From contig NZ_AIDW01000003.1 of NCBI RefSeq assembly GCF_000251145.1, positions 62,001 through 126,000 of the forward strand: a stretch of 64,000 nucleotides of DNA. The letters are read 5' to 3'. Shown one piece after another: positions 10,263 to 18,714 of this stretch (positions are counted from its first letter, which is position 1; every line of letters begins with the position of its first letter). Both the position numbers and the translations under genes were made by a program. Source of the DNA: Sphingomonas sp. PAMC 26621. GTDB lineage: Bacteria; Pseudomonadota; Alphaproteobacteria; Sphingomonadales; Sphingomonadaceae. Under the pieces are notes generated by a model. It saw only the letters and a program-made list of their open reading frames with translations, searched no databases and was not told the origin of the DNA.

Positions 10263-10844
10263 ATGAAGCGGCTTGCTGTTTACTGCGGGTCGGCCTCCCC
10301 CAGCGATCCCGTCTTCATCGAATCCGCCCGCCAGGTCGGTCGCACGCTGGCCGAACGCGGCATCGGCGTCGTCTACGGCGGCGGGCGTCTCGGGCTGATG
10401 GGCGCAGTCGCCGACGCCGCACTCGAAGCGGGCGGCGAAGTGATCGGCATCATCCCCGAAGCGCTCGTAAACGCCGAGGTCGCGCACCGTGGCCTCACCG
10501 ATCTGCAGGTCGTCGCCACGATGCACCAGCGCAAGCAGGCGTTCACCGACCTGTCAGACGGGTTCGTCAACCTGCCCGGCGGCACCGGCACGATGGACGA
10601 ACTGTGGGAAGCGCTGAGCTGGGCGCAGATCGGGTATCACGCCAAGCCGGTCGGGCTGCTCAACGTCGCGGGCTATTATGATGATCTCGTCGCTTTCTAT
10701 CGCAAGATGGGCGCGGTCGGATTCCTTCATCCGCAGCATCAGGGGATCCTGCTGATCGACACCGCGCTCGACGGATTGCTTGCGCAGATGGCGGCGCACG
10801 AGCCGGTCGAGACGATCACCAAGATGCGCGCCAGCGACCTGTGA
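10263..10844 (+). CDS. LOG family protein (TIGR00730, nucleotide 5'-monophosphate phosphoribohydrolase-like)
   Basis: A 193-residue Rossmann-fold protein of the LOG/TIGR00730 family. The signature PGGTGTMDELWEALSWAQIG is complete, as is the GGGRLGLMGAVADAAL nucleotide-binding segment. Plant and some bacterial LOG proteins release free cytokinin-type bases from nucleoside monophosphates; most bacterial members have unproven substrates. The gene sits between crtI and crtB and overlaps crtB by 4 nt (GTGA), so it is co-translated with carotenoid genes. The AGGGGAGGGG arm of the preceding repeat ends about 3 nt before ATG 10263 and is the only evident ribosome-binding site. Confidence 0.93.
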   Translation: MKRLAVYCGSASPSDPVFIESARQVGRTLAERGIGVVYGGGRLGLMGAVADAALEAGGEVIGIIPEALVNAEVAHRGLTDLQVVATMHQRKQAFTDLSDGFVNLPGGTGTMDELWEALSWAQIGYHAKPVGLLNVAGYYDDLVAFYRKMGAVGFLHPQHQGILLIDTALDGLLAQMAAHEPVETITKMRASDL

Positions 10845-11785
10845 GCGACCAGCCTTCGCGTGACGTCATCGTGGCCTCCGCGCAGGAGTCGATCGCGCGG
10901 GGTTCCAAGAGTTTCGCGGCGGCGAGCAAGCTGTTCGCCCCCAAGGTGCGCGAGCGTGCGTGGCTGCTCTACGCGTGGTGCCGCGCATGCGACGACATCG
11001 CGGACGGGCAGGATCACGGCCACGGCATGACCGGCGTCACGGACGGGCCCGCCCGACTGGCGGCGATGTCCGCCAAGACCGAGGCGGCGCTCGCGGGCGT
11101 ATCGGTCGGCGAACCCGCGTTCGACGCGCTCCGGCTGTTTGCCGCCGAGACCGCCCTGCCGCCCGCGCTCCCGCGCGACCTGATCGCGGGTTTTGCGCTC
11201 GATGCGGAAGGCTGGCGGCCGCAGACCGAGCAGGATCTGTACCGCTATTGCTATCATGTTGCGGGCGTGGTCGGCAGCATGATGGCGATCGCGATGGGGG
11301 TGTCGCCCGACGACGCTGCCACGCTCGACCGCGCGTGCGACCTCGGCCTCGCCTTCCAGCTCGCCAACATCGCGCGCGACGTGGCCGAGGATGCGCGCGC
11401 CGGGCGCTGTTACCTGCCGCAGGACTGGCTCGACGAATTCGGCATCCCGGCGGATGCCATGCTCGCGCCCGAGTATCGCGACCGGCTCGGGTTGCTCGGC
11501 GAGCGGCTGGGGTTGCTGGCGGCGCGCTACGAGGAAAGCGCGCGGTTCGGGACGCCAGCGCTGGCGTTCCGTTCGGCCTGGGCGGTGCTGGCGGCGGCGG
11601 GAATCTACGGTGCGATCGGGCGCAAGGTTGCCGCGCTAGGGCCGCGTGCCTGGGATGTTCGTGTCGGGACGTCGGGGTCGGCGAAGCTCGGGTTCATGCG
11701 GCGCGCGTTTGGGGAAGCGAGGCGGCGCAGGGCGCTGTATCCGCCGTCGGTTCGAGATGCCGCGCTGTGGACCCGACCGCGCTAG
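10841..11785 (+). CDS. crtB: Phytoene synthase CrtB
   Basis: Head-to-head condensation of two geranylgeranyl diphosphates to phytoene, the committed carotenoid step. The 314-residue protein shows both Asp-rich substrate-Mg motifs: CDDIADGQD near residue 45 and NIARDVAEDARAGRCYLP around residues 175-190, plus the YCYHVAGVVG segment of squalene/phytoene synthases. The start is GTG 10841, overlapping the LOG stop. No crtE, crtZ or crtG orthologue is seen within the window apart from the hydroxylase-family gene on the other strand. Confidence 0.97.
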   Translation: MSDQPSRDVIVASAQESIARGSKSFAAASKLFAPKVRERAWLLYAWCRACDDIADGQDHGHGMTGVTDGPARLAAMSAKTEAALAGVSVGEPAFDALRLFAAETALPPALPRDLIAGFALDAEGWRPQTEQDLYRYCYHVAGVVGSMMAIAMGVSPDDAATLDRACDLGLAFQLANIARDVAEDARAGRCYLPQDWLDEFGIPADAMLAPEYRDRLGLLGERLGLLAARYEESARFGTPALAFRSAWAVLAAAGIYGAIGRKVAALGPRAWDVRVGTSGSAKLGFMRRAFGEARRRRALYPPSVRDAALWTRPR

Positions 11786-11812
11786 GCTTTTTCAAGGAGT
11801 TTTCTCCTTCTT

Positions 11813-11910
11813 CCCCGGCGTAGGCCGGGGTCCAGTAGCGCGCGTCTAATCATTGAGGACTGCCCGCGTTAACCTCTGCTTCCGCTACTGGGCCCCGACC
11901 TACGCCGGGG
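11813..11910. repeat. Inverted-repeat element, family B, copy 1
   Basis: CCCCGGCGTAGGCCGGGG at the left end and its partner CCCCGACCTACGCCGGGG at the right end, with inner CCAGTAGCG and CGCTACTGG arms, form a long hairpin around about 45 nt. Copies at 21006-21103 and 56728-56823 share the same arms. It lies just after crtB and may act as a terminator there. Confidence 0.8.
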
Positions 11911-11933
11911 ATGCGCAGAACGGGATAACGCTG

Positions 11934-12164
11934 TTACCCATGTTGCGCCCGCGCCTTGGTCGAAGCCATCGGCATCCCGGTCGCCCGACACGAAGCGCTC
12001 ACCACAGGAAAATCGATATCCGAGTTTCGCGCTAATGCCGCGGGCATGGCAGCCTGGCACTGTGCGATCGAGCGGTACTGAACCTGTTCGACGCGCGCCT
12101 GCTGGCAACCCATGCTGCCATCGCCGCACCCCATGATCGCCATGACGTAGAAAAGCGAGTCCAT
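11934..12164 (-). CDS. Small four-cysteine hypothetical protein
   Basis: A 76-residue protein I do not recognise by name. It begins MDSLFYVMAIMGCGDG with a short hydrophobic start and carries four cysteines (about C13, C20, C36 and C59), then a polar C-terminus. ATG 12164 is preceded by GGAGA at good spacing, which favours a real gene. A secreted, disulfide-bonded or metal-binding protein is possible, but the hydrophobic segment is too short for a confident signal peptide. It diverges from the Atm1 gene, sharing a 94-nt intergenic region. Confidence 0.6.
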   Translation of the reverse strand: MDSLFYVMAIMGCGDGSMGCQQARVEQVQYRSIAQCQAAMPAALARNSDIDFPVVSASCRATGMPMASTKARAQHG

Positions 12165-12258
12165 GATCGTCTCCGTTCGCCAATAAAACAGATGAGATGC
12201 ACTGCTTGTTCCACCAGCCGCTTTTGATCCGGCTTGACTAGGACTACATGCGTTTCCG

Positions 12259-14088
12259 ATGCCACCTGATCTTGCAACCACTTCGACTGCGCCCGAGCGC
12301 CCGATGCTCCCGACGCTGCGGCGCTTCCTGCCGTATCTCTGGCCCGCCGACGCGCCTGCGCTGCGGCTGCGGATCGTCGGCGCGATGCTGCTCGTCGTCG
12401 CGTCCAAGCTGGTGCAGGTCTATGGCGCGCCGTTCGCGCTGCAGGGCGCGATCGACGGGATGGCGGGCGGACCGCGAACCCCCTCGGTGGCGTCGCTGAT
12501 CTTCCTGCTGGTGATCGGCTATGCCGCCGCGCGGTTCGGCTCGGTCGTGTTCGACAACCTCCGCAACGCGGTGTTCGAGCGCGTCGGGCAGGATGCGACG
12601 CGGCGTCTTGCCGCCGGCGTGTTCCGCCACCTCCACCAATTGTCGCTGCGCTTCCATCTCGAACGCCGCACCGGTGCGGTCACCAAGGTGGTCGAGCGCG
12701 GGACCAAGAGCATCGACACGATGCTCTATTTCCTGCTGTTCAACATCGCGCCAACGGTGCTCGAGCTCGCACTGGTGCTTGGGATCTTCTGGACCAAGTT
12801 CGGCTTCGGGCTGGTCGCGGGCACGCTGGTGATGGTGGCGGTGTACATCGTCTTCACCCGCTGGGTGACCGACTGGCGCGCCGCGCTGCGCACACGCATG
12901 AACGACCTCGACACCGGCGCGGTCAGTCACGCGGTGGATTCGCTGCTCAATTTCGAGACGGTCAAATATTTCGGCGCGGAGGAGCGCGAGGGGAAACGCT
13001 ACGACGCGGCGATGGCGGCCTATGCCAGCGCCGCCGTCACCTCCGAGAATTCGCTCGCTTGGCTCAACATCGGGCAGGCGCTGATCACCAATTTGATGAT
13101 GGCGGGCGGGATGGCGCTGGTCGTCTATGGCTGGAGCGAAGGCCGCTTCACCGCGGGTAACGTTGTGCTCGTCTCGACGCTGCTGGCGCAGCTGTTCCGT
13201 CCGCTCGACCTGCTCGGCATGGTGTATCGTACGATTCGCCAGGGGGTGATCGACATGGGCGCGATGTTCGACCTGATCGATACGCCGTCCGAAGTGGTCG
13301 ACGTGCCCGGCGCCAAGCCGCTCAGCATCGAGCGCGGGCATGTCCGGTTCGAGGACGTGCGCTTCGGCTATGACGACGGGATGCCGATCCTCAAGGGGAT
13401 CGACCTCGACATTCCGGCGGGCAAGACGCTCGCGGTGGTCGGGCCATCGGGGGCGGGCAAGTCGACGCTCGCGCGGCTGCTATACCGCTTCTACGATCTG
13501 ACCGGCGGGCGGATCACGGTCGACGGACAGGACATCGCGCAGGTCACGCAGGCGAGCCTGCGCTCGTCGATCGGGATCGTCCCGCAGGACACGGTGCTGT
13601 TCAACGACACGATCGGCTACAACATCGCTTATGGCCGCGAAGGTGCGGGCAAGGCCGAGATCGAGAATGCAGCGCGCGGGGCGGCGATTGCAGGGTTCAT
13701 CGAACGCCAGCCCGAGGGCTATGCCACCCGCGTCGGCGAACGCGGGCTGAAGCTGTCGGGCGGGGAGAAGCAGCGCGTCGCGATCGCGCGAACCCTGCTC
13801 AAGAATCCGCCGATCCTGATCCTCGACGAAGCGACCAGCGCGCTCGACAGCCGCACCGAAGGCGAGATCCTCGATACGCTGCAAGCGATCGAGCGCGGAC
13901 GCACGACGATCGTGATCGCGCACCGGCTATCGACGGTGGTCCATGCCGACGAGATCGTCGTGCTCGAAGCGGGGCGCGTGGTCGAGCGCGGGAGCCATGC
14001 GGTGCTGCTCCGCAAGAACGGGCTCTATGCCGAGATGTGGAACCGCCAGGCACAGGAGCGCGCCGAGGAAACGCTCGCGGCGGAATAA
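12259..14088 (+). CDS. Atm1-type ABC exporter (fused membrane and ATPase domains)
   Basis: A 609-residue half-transporter of the Atm1/HMT1 class. The N-terminal membrane domain (six predicted helices, residues about 35-330) includes LRFHLERRTGAVTKVVERGTK. The ATPase domain shows Walker A GPSGAGKST, signature LSGGEKQR and Walker B LILDEATSALD. The sequence closely follows that of the structurally characterised Novosphingobium aromaticivorans Atm1 as I remember it, including start MPP and the EMWNRQAQE end. That protein exports glutathione conjugates and gives heavy-metal tolerance; mitochondrial Atm1 supports iron-sulfur biogenesis. A similar role is inferred. It probably works as a homodimer in the inner membrane. 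Confidence 0.93.
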   Translation: MPPDLATTSTAPERPMLPTLRRFLPYLWPADAPALRLRIVGAMLLVVASKLVQVYGAPFALQGAIDGMAGGPRTPSVASLIFLLVIGYAAARFGSVVFDNLRNAVFERVGQDATRRLAAGVFRHLHQLSLRFHLERRTGAVTKVVERGTKSIDTMLYFLLFNIAPTVLELALVLGIFWTKFGFGLVAGTLVMVAVYIVFTRWVTDWRAALRTRMNDLDTGAVSHAVDSLLNFETVKYFGAEEREGKRYDAAMAAYASAAVTSENSLAWLNIGQALITNLMMAGGMALVVYGWSEGRFTAGNVVLVSTLLAQLFRPLDLLGMVYRTIRQGVIDMGAMFDLIDTPSEVVDVPGAKPLSIERGHVRFEDVRFGYDDGMPILKGIDLDIPAGKTLAVVGPSGAGKSTLARLLYRFYDLTGGRITVDGQDIAQVTQASLRSSIGIVPQDTVLFNDTIGYNIAYGREGAGKAEIENAARGAAIAGFIERQPEGYATRVGERGLKLSGGEKQRVAIARTLLKNPPILILDEATSALDSRTEGEILDTLQAIERGRTTIVIAHRLSTVVHADEIVVLEAGRVVERGSHAVLLRKNGLYAEMWNRQAQERAEETLAAE

Positions 14089-14142
14089 GGGGCTGGGGCT
14101 GGGGAGCCCCCTCCCCTGTTCGTCTCAAGCCTCGTCGCCGCG

Positions 14143-14412
14143 TTACAGCAACGCGCGATACTCCGGGTGCTTCTCGATATACGCCGTCACGAACGGACAT
14201 TGCGAAATCACCTTCAATCCCCGATCCCGCGCCGAATCGAGCGCGGCGCGGATCAGCTTCGACGCCACCCCCCGCCCCTCGATCGCGCGCGGCACGATCG
14301 TGTGCGTGAAGACGATCGTGCCGCCTTCCCGCTGATACGCCGCGACCGCGCGTTGCCCGCTGACGATCAGTTCGAATTCGGCCTCGGCCTTGTTGTCGGT
14401 AACGCGTTCCAT
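14143..14412 (-). CDS. Small GNAT-like N-acetyltransferase (YidJ/YjdJ type)
   Basis: A protein of about 89 residues matching the mini-GNAT family: FELIVSGQRAVAAYQREGG, then THTIVPRAIEGRGVASKLI with the acetyl-CoA pyrophosphate-loop pattern (xGRGVAxxL), and PFVTAYIEKHPEY at the C-terminus. These proteins keep only the cofactor-binding core of GNAT acetyltransferases and have no firmly known substrate. ATG 14412 is used; an in-frame GTG two codons upstream (14418) is also possible. It converges on the Atm1 gene with 54 nt between. Confidence 0.88.
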   Translation of the reverse strand: MERVTDNKAEAEFELIVSGQRAVAAYQREGGTIVFTHTIVPRAIEGRGVASKLIRAALDSARDRGLKVISQCPFVTAYIEKHPEYRALL

Positions 14413-14486
14413 AGCCACGCATGTGCTGCGCCGCCCAGCCTAGCGCAAGAACGTTTCGGGAAAACCTTGTTAGCCCACCCTGCGAG

Positions 14487-14500
14487 CGTTACATGTAACG
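14487..14500. promoter_or_regulatory. Perfect 14-bp palindrome, probable operator of the mazE/mazF pair
   Basis: CGTTACATGTAACG is perfectly symmetric and lies 22 nt before the antitoxin ATG, between the divergent GNAT gene and the toxin-antitoxin pair. Autoregulated antitoxins bind palindromes in this position. The binding partner is inferred. Confidence 0.6.
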
Positions 14501-14522
14501 ACACTGTCCGAGGAGTGCCGCG

Positions 14523-14774
14523 ATGGGCATGGAACGACCGATGACCAGCGCCGAACGCGTCGCCAAGCGGCGCGCGGCGCTCCGTGCGCAGGGGTTGCGG
14601 GCGCGGACACTGTGGCTGCCCGATCGCGCCAGCGCGGCGTTCCAGGCGAGCGTTGCCCAAGATACCGCCGTCATCAACGCCATGCAGAACGGGACCGATA
14701 CGCTCGCCTTCATCGAGGCGGTCCAGCACTGGCCCGATGCGGACTATGACTGGGGTCCAGGCGGCGCACCGTGA
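14523..14774 (+). CDS. MazE-like antitoxin (DUF3018 type)
   Basis: An 83-residue antitoxin of the DUF3018/MazE-like group. The N-terminal MTSAERVAKRRAALRAQGLR resembles the basic helix that opens this family, and the acidic end (EAVQHWPDADYDWGP) would bind the toxin. ATG 14523 follows GAGGAG at good spacing. Its stop overlaps the toxin start (GTGA, 14771-14774), the usual antitoxin-first order with translational coupling. A perfect palindrome lies upstream. Confidence 0.85.
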   Translation: MGMERPMTSAERVAKRRAALRAQGLRARTLWLPDRASAAFQASVAQDTAVINAMQNGTDTLAFIEAVQHWPDADYDWGPGGAP

Positions 14775-15106
14775 ACCGTGGTGACATCGTCACCGTTGCC
14801 GCCGGATCGGGTTTCGCGGGAAAGCCGCGCCCGGCGCTGATCGTCCAGGACACGGCGTATCTCGGGATTTCGACCGTGGTCCTCGCGCTGATCACCAGCG
14901 ACGAGCGCGCAGGCCAGCTGTCGATCAGCGTCCCCGTCACCCCCAGCGTGGTGAACGGTCTGCGCGTGCAATCCTATGTCACCGTCCACGAACTCGTGAC
15001 GGTTCGCCGCGAAAAGCTGGACAAGCACGTCGGCAAGCTCGAAGAGCCCCTGATGCGCCGTGTCGATCACGCCATCATCCTTTTTCTTGGCCTAGATCGT
15101 GGTTGA
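14771..15106 (+). CDS. MazF/PemK-type toxin endoribonuclease
   Basis: A 111-residue PemK/MazF-family toxin. The start MNRGDIVTVA, the KPRPALIVQD segment with the catalytic Arg of the family, and the VTVHELVTVRREKL and later LDKHVGKLEE blocks match the SH3-like mRNA interferase fold. Members cleave mRNA at short sequence motifs; the target here is unknown. It starts with GTG inside the antitoxin stop and its own end overlaps the recQ start by 8 nt, so all three genes appear to be one transcription unit. Confidence 0.88.
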   Translation: MNRGDIVTVAAGSGFAGKPRPALIVQDTAYLGISTVVLALITSDERAGQLSISVPVTPSVVNGLRVQSYVTVHELVTVRREKLDKHVGKLEEPLMRRVDHAIILFLGLDRG

Positions 15107-16865
15107 CCCCCTCCCCATCCTGCAATCCACCTTCGGCTTCCCGGCGTTTCGCGGCGTCCAGGGGTCGGTGGTCGAGCGCGTCCTAACGGGCGAGAACACG
15201 CTTGCGGTGATGCCGACCGGCGCGGGCAAGTCGCTGTGCTACCAGCTCCCCGCGGTCGCGCTCAACGGCACCTGCGTCGTCGTCTCGCCGCTGATCGCGC
15301 TGATGCACGACCAGCTCCGCGCGGCGACCGCGATCGGGATCAGCGCGGCGACGCTGACCTCGGTCGATACCGACCAGATGGAAACGATCGCGCGCTTCCG
15401 CCGCGGCGACCTCGACCTGCTCTACGTCGCGCCCGAACGCGCCTCGAGCCAAAGCTTCCGCGATCTGTTGGGGCAAGCCCCGCTCGCGCTGTTCGCGATC
15501 GACGAGGCGCATTGCGTCTCCGAATGGGGGCATGATTTCCGGCCCGATTACCGCCTGCTGCGCCCGCTGCTCGATGCCTTCCCCGGCGTGCCTCGGCTCG
15601 CGCTCACCGCGACCGCGGACGCGCATACCCGCGCGGACATCCTCGACCAGCTCGGCATCCCGCACGACGGGATGATCGTCGCCGGCTTCGACCGGCCCAA
15701 CATCCAGTATCGCATCAGCCCCAAGGACAATGCCACCCGCCAGATCGCCGACCTGATCGCGGAGACCCCCGGCGCTGGCATCGTCTATGTCCAGAGCCGC
15801 GCTGGCACCGAGAAGATGGCCGAGGCGCTCGCCAAGACCGGGCGCCCGACGCGCGCCTATCATGCCGGGCTCGACCCGTCGGTGCGCGCGCGCAACCAGG
15901 CCGATTTCGTCGCCTCCGAGGACATGGTGATGTGCGCGACGGTCGCGTTCGGGATGGGGATCGACAAGCCTGACGTCCGCTTCGTCGCCCATGCCGGCCT
16001 GCCCAAGTCGATCGAGGCCTATTATCAGGAAACCGGCCGCGCCGGACGTGACGGCGACCCCGCGGTCGCGCATCTCTTCTGGGGTGCCGAGGATTTTGCG
16101 CGCGCACGCCAGCGGATTGGCGAGGTCGAACCCGCGCGTCAGCCGGGCGAGCGGCAGCGGCTCGCGGCGCTCGGCGCCCTGGCTGAGACCGCGGGGTGCC
16201 GCCGCCGCATCCTGCTCAAGCATTTCGGCGACGACAGCCCCGAGAATTGCGGGAATTGCGACAATTGCATCTCCCCCCCCGCCAGCGTCGACGCGACGGA
16301 GGTGGCGAGGAAGTTCCTCTCCGCGGTCTTTCGCACGGGGCAGAGCTTTGGTGCGGGCTATATCGAACAGGTCCTGATGGGCCAGTCGAGCGAGCGCAGC
16401 CTGATGAACGGGCATGAGGCGCTCGGCGTGTTCGGGATCGCGTCGAGCCCGGAGGAAGCCGCGTTGATCAAGCCGGTCGGGCGCGCGTTGCTGCTGCGCG
16501 ATGCACTCCGCGCGAACGATTTCGGCGGGCTCGAGTTCGGCCCCGGCGCGCGCGGGATCCTCAAGGAAAACGACCGCGTCGACCTGATCGTCCCGCCCAA
16601 GCGTACGCGCCGCACGCGCGGGGGTACGGGCGCTGCCGCGAACCCGAGCGGCGATCCGTTGTTCGAGGCGCTGCGCACCCGCCGCCGCGAACTCGCGCTC
16701 GAGGCGAGCGTGCCGCCTTACGTCATCTTCCACGATTCGGTGCTGCGCGAGATGGCGAACCTGCGCCCCGCGTCGCTGGCGGCGATGGGGCGGATCACCG
16801 GGGTCGGGGCACGCAAGCTGGAAGCGTATGGCGAAGCGTTCCTGGCGGTAGTGCGGCGGTTCTGA
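15099..16865 (+). CDS. recQ: ATP-dependent DNA helicase RecQ
   Basis: 3'-5' DNA helicase of recombination and fork repair. The 588-residue protein has the full order: helicase core with Walker A MPTGAGKSLCYQLP (about residues 38-51), DEAHC box, ETGRAGRDG motif VI, the RQC zinc cysteines (CRRRILLKHF, then CGNCDNC) and a C-terminal HRDC region (LRPASLAAMGRITGVG). The GTG start at 15099 overlaps the toxin gene by 8 nt. Linking recQ to a toxin-antitoxin pair is unusual, though co-transcription may be incidental. Confidence 0.95.
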   Translation: MVDPLPILQSTFGFPAFRGVQGSVVERVLTGENTLAVMPTGAGKSLCYQLPAVALNGTCVVVSPLIALMHDQLRAATAIGISAATLTSVDTDQMETIARFRRGDLDLLYVAPERASSQSFRDLLGQAPLALFAIDEAHCVSEWGHDFRPDYRLLRPLLDAFPGVPRLALTATADAHTRADILDQLGIPHDGMIVAGFDRPNIQYRISPKDNATRQIADLIAETPGAGIVYVQSRAGTEKMAEALAKTGRPTRAYHAGLDPSVRARNQADFVASEDMVMCATVAFGMGIDKPDVRFVAHAGLPKSIEAYYQETGRAGRDGDPAVAHLFWGAEDFARARQRIGEVEPARQPGERQRLAALGALAETAGCRRRILLKHFGDDSPENCGNCDNCISPPASVDATEVARKFLSAVFRTGQSFGAGYIEQVLMGQSSERSLMNGHEALGVFGIASSPEEAALIKPVGRALLLRDALRANDFGGLEFGPGARGILKENDRVDLIVPPKRTRRTRGGTGAAANPSGDPLFEALRTRRRELALEASVPPYVIFHDSVLREMANLRPASLAAMGRITGVGARKLEAYGEAFLAVVRRF

Positions 16866-16896
16866 GGTCGCGACGGATCGTCCTCCCCCCCCCGGC

Positions 16897-16987
16897 CGTC
16901 ATGCTGAACTCGTTTCAGCATCCACCGCGCAACGGTCCCGGTCCGCCATTGTGGCACGGTGGACCCTGAAACGAGTTCAGGGTGACG
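16897..16987. repeat. Inverted-repeat element, family C, copy 1
   Basis: CCGTCATGCTGAACTCGTTTCAGCATCCACCG on the left faces a right arm with GGTGGACCCTGAAACGAG and TTCAGGGTGACGG, enclosing about 25 nt. It fills the gap between recQ and the mscS gene, which converge here, and may end both transcripts. The CGTCATGC and GGGTGACGG ends recur at 25764-25862. Confidence 0.75.
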
Positions 16988-17034
16988 GAGGAATGGGGGG
17001 ATGAGGTGCTTCGCAACGCCGAGGCAACCTAACC

Positions 17035-18135
17035 CTACCGGGGCACGCCCCCCGTCGGCGTCGCATCGTTCGCATGCGCGAACCCCTCCGCCACCAGCCG
17101 CCGCCGGACGATCGCCTCGGGCATCTCGGTCGCGATATAGCGCATCAGCCCCTCGCGAACGTCGCAGCGCAGGTCGAACGCGATCGACGCGTCCTGCGCG
17201 GTGGCAAGCACCCGCAACTGGATTGCATCGGGAGTCGCGTCAGTCACCTGCAGGTTCCAGAACCGCTTGTCCCAGCGCGGATTGTCCCGAACGATCAGCT
17301 CCGCCCGCGCGCGCAGCCGCGCAACGTCGGCGGCGGGATCGACATAGACGAACACCGACCCCAGCAACTGCGCGTTCGACCGCGTCCAGTTCTGGAAACT
17401 GTCCTCGAGAAACTTGCTTACCGGCACCACCAGCCGCCGGTCGTCCCAGATCCGCACCACGACATAGGTCAGCCGGATCTCCTCGATCCGCCCCCATTCG
17501 CCCTCGATGATGACGACGTCGTCGAGCCGGATCGGCTCGGTAAAGGCAAGCTGGATCCCCGCGATCAAATTCTTGAGCGCGGGCTGTGCCGCCGCGCCGA
17601 CCGCAAGCCCCGCCAGACCCGCCGACGCCATCAGCGTCACACCAACCGTGCGGATCGCGGGGATGCTCAGCAACATCATGCACAAGGTGATGAAGACGAC
17701 GCAGATCACCGCGATCCGCGTCAGGATCGTATAGCGGGTGCGCTTGCGCCGCGCCTTGAGGTTGTCCGCGACCGTGACGTCATAACGCAAATCGACCACG
17801 TCGTTGACCGCGCGGATCGTCGCGATCACCATCCAGCCGACCAGCGCGGGAACGACGAACCCCGCGATCTGCTGCCACAAGGCGGCCGTGTGCGGCTTCA
17901 GATCCACCCCGCGCGCCGCCATGCTCAGCGCCACCGCGAGGAAGATCCACCGCATCGGCGCGGCGATCCGCTCGACCACGACATTGTCCGCGCGGCTCGG
18001 CGTGCGATCGACGAACCGGCGCAGCGCGAGCATCGTGAGCCGGTACGCGACCAGCGCGAGAACGATCGCGATCACGAAGGTCACCCCCGCCTCGAGCCGC
18101 TTTTCCCACAATCGCGACAGTCCCAGGTCGATCAT
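17035..18135 (-). CDS. MscS-family mechanosensitive ion channel
   Basis: A 366-residue inner-membrane channel protein. Four hydrophobic helices occupy about residues 15-190. The pore-lining helix and following beta domain carry the typical pattern VGVTLMASAGLAGLAVGAAAQ and LIAGIQLAFTEPIRLDDVVI-EGEWG. ATG 18135 is preferred because GGAAGG lies six bases upstream; ATG 18141 and an upstream one at 18189 are alternatives. MscS channels open on osmotic downshock; many paralogues have other roles. It converges with recQ and diverges from the TIGR01244 gene. Confidence 0.9.
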   Translation of the reverse strand: MIDLGLSRLWEKRLEAGVTFVIAIVLALVAYRLTMLALRRFVDRTPSRADNVVVERIAAPMRWIFLAVALSMAARGVDLKPHTAALWQQIAGFVVPALVGWMVIATIRAVNDVVDLRYDVTVADNLKARRKRTRYTILTRIAVICVVFITLCMMLLSIPAIRTVGVTLMASAGLAGLAVGAAAQPALKNLIAGIQLAFTEPIRLDDVVIIEGEWGRIEEIRLTYVVVRIWDDRRLVVPVSKFLEDSFQNWTRSNAQLLGSVFVYVDPAADVARLRARAELIVRDNPRWDKRFWNLQVTDATPDAIQLRVLATAQDASIAFDLRCDVREGLMRYIATEMPEAIVRRRLVAEGFAHANDATPTGGVPR

Positions 18136-18269
18136 CGCCATCCTTCCGGCCGCCGATCGGGCCAAAGTGTCCGTGCGCCCCCAACACATCAGCGCAGCGC
18201 GACGTTCCGGCCCGGCGAGCGCACGACGGCAGGCCTTTCGCGGCGAGGCCCGCGCGGTATAAGGGCGGC

Positions 18270-18704
18270 ATGACCATCCTCCGCACCATCGACCCGAGCA
18301 TCGCCGTCGCCCCGCAGATCGATCCCGACGCGATCGCCGAGCTCAAGGCCGCAGGCTTCTCGCATATCGTCAACAACCGCCCCGACGGCGAGGATTTCGG
18401 CCAGCCGAGCGGCGAAGAGGTCGCCGCCGCCGCCGCCGCCGCCGGAATGCAGTATAGCGCGATTCCCGTGACGCACGCCGGTTTCTCGCACCCGCAGATC
18501 GACGCGATGGCGGCGGTGATCGCCGAGGCGGACGGCGCGGTGCTCGCCTATTGCCGCTCGGGCACACGCTCGTGCAACCTGTGGGCGCTCGCCGCGGTCA
18601 AGGCGGGGGCACACCCCGACACCGTGATGTCTAAGGCAGCGGCGGCGGGATACGATCTCACCGGCCTGCGCCCGTTGCTCGACGCGCTCTCCACCCCGCA
18701 GTGA
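18270..18704 (+). CDS. TIGR01244 phosphatase/sulfurtransferase-like protein
   Basis: A 144-residue protein of the TIGR01244 family, with a dual-specificity phosphatase-like fold. FSHIVNNRPDGED near the N-terminus and the CX5R loop YCRSGTRS (about residues 93-100) are complete. Related domains are fused to beta-lactamase-like hydrolases (Blh), and these proteins are often annotated as sulfurtransferases although the loop looks like a phosphatase active site. The substrate is unknown. A small membrane-anchored protein follows after 10 nt. Confidence 0.88.
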   Translation: MTILRTIDPSIAVAPQIDPDAIAELKAAGFSHIVNNRPDGEDFGQPSGEEVAAAAAAAGMQYSAIPVTHAGFSHPQIDAMAAVIAEADGAVLAYCRSGTRSCNLWALAAVKAGAHPDTVMSKAAAAGYDLTGLRPLLDALSTPQ

Positions 18705-18714
18705 TTCCAAAGGA

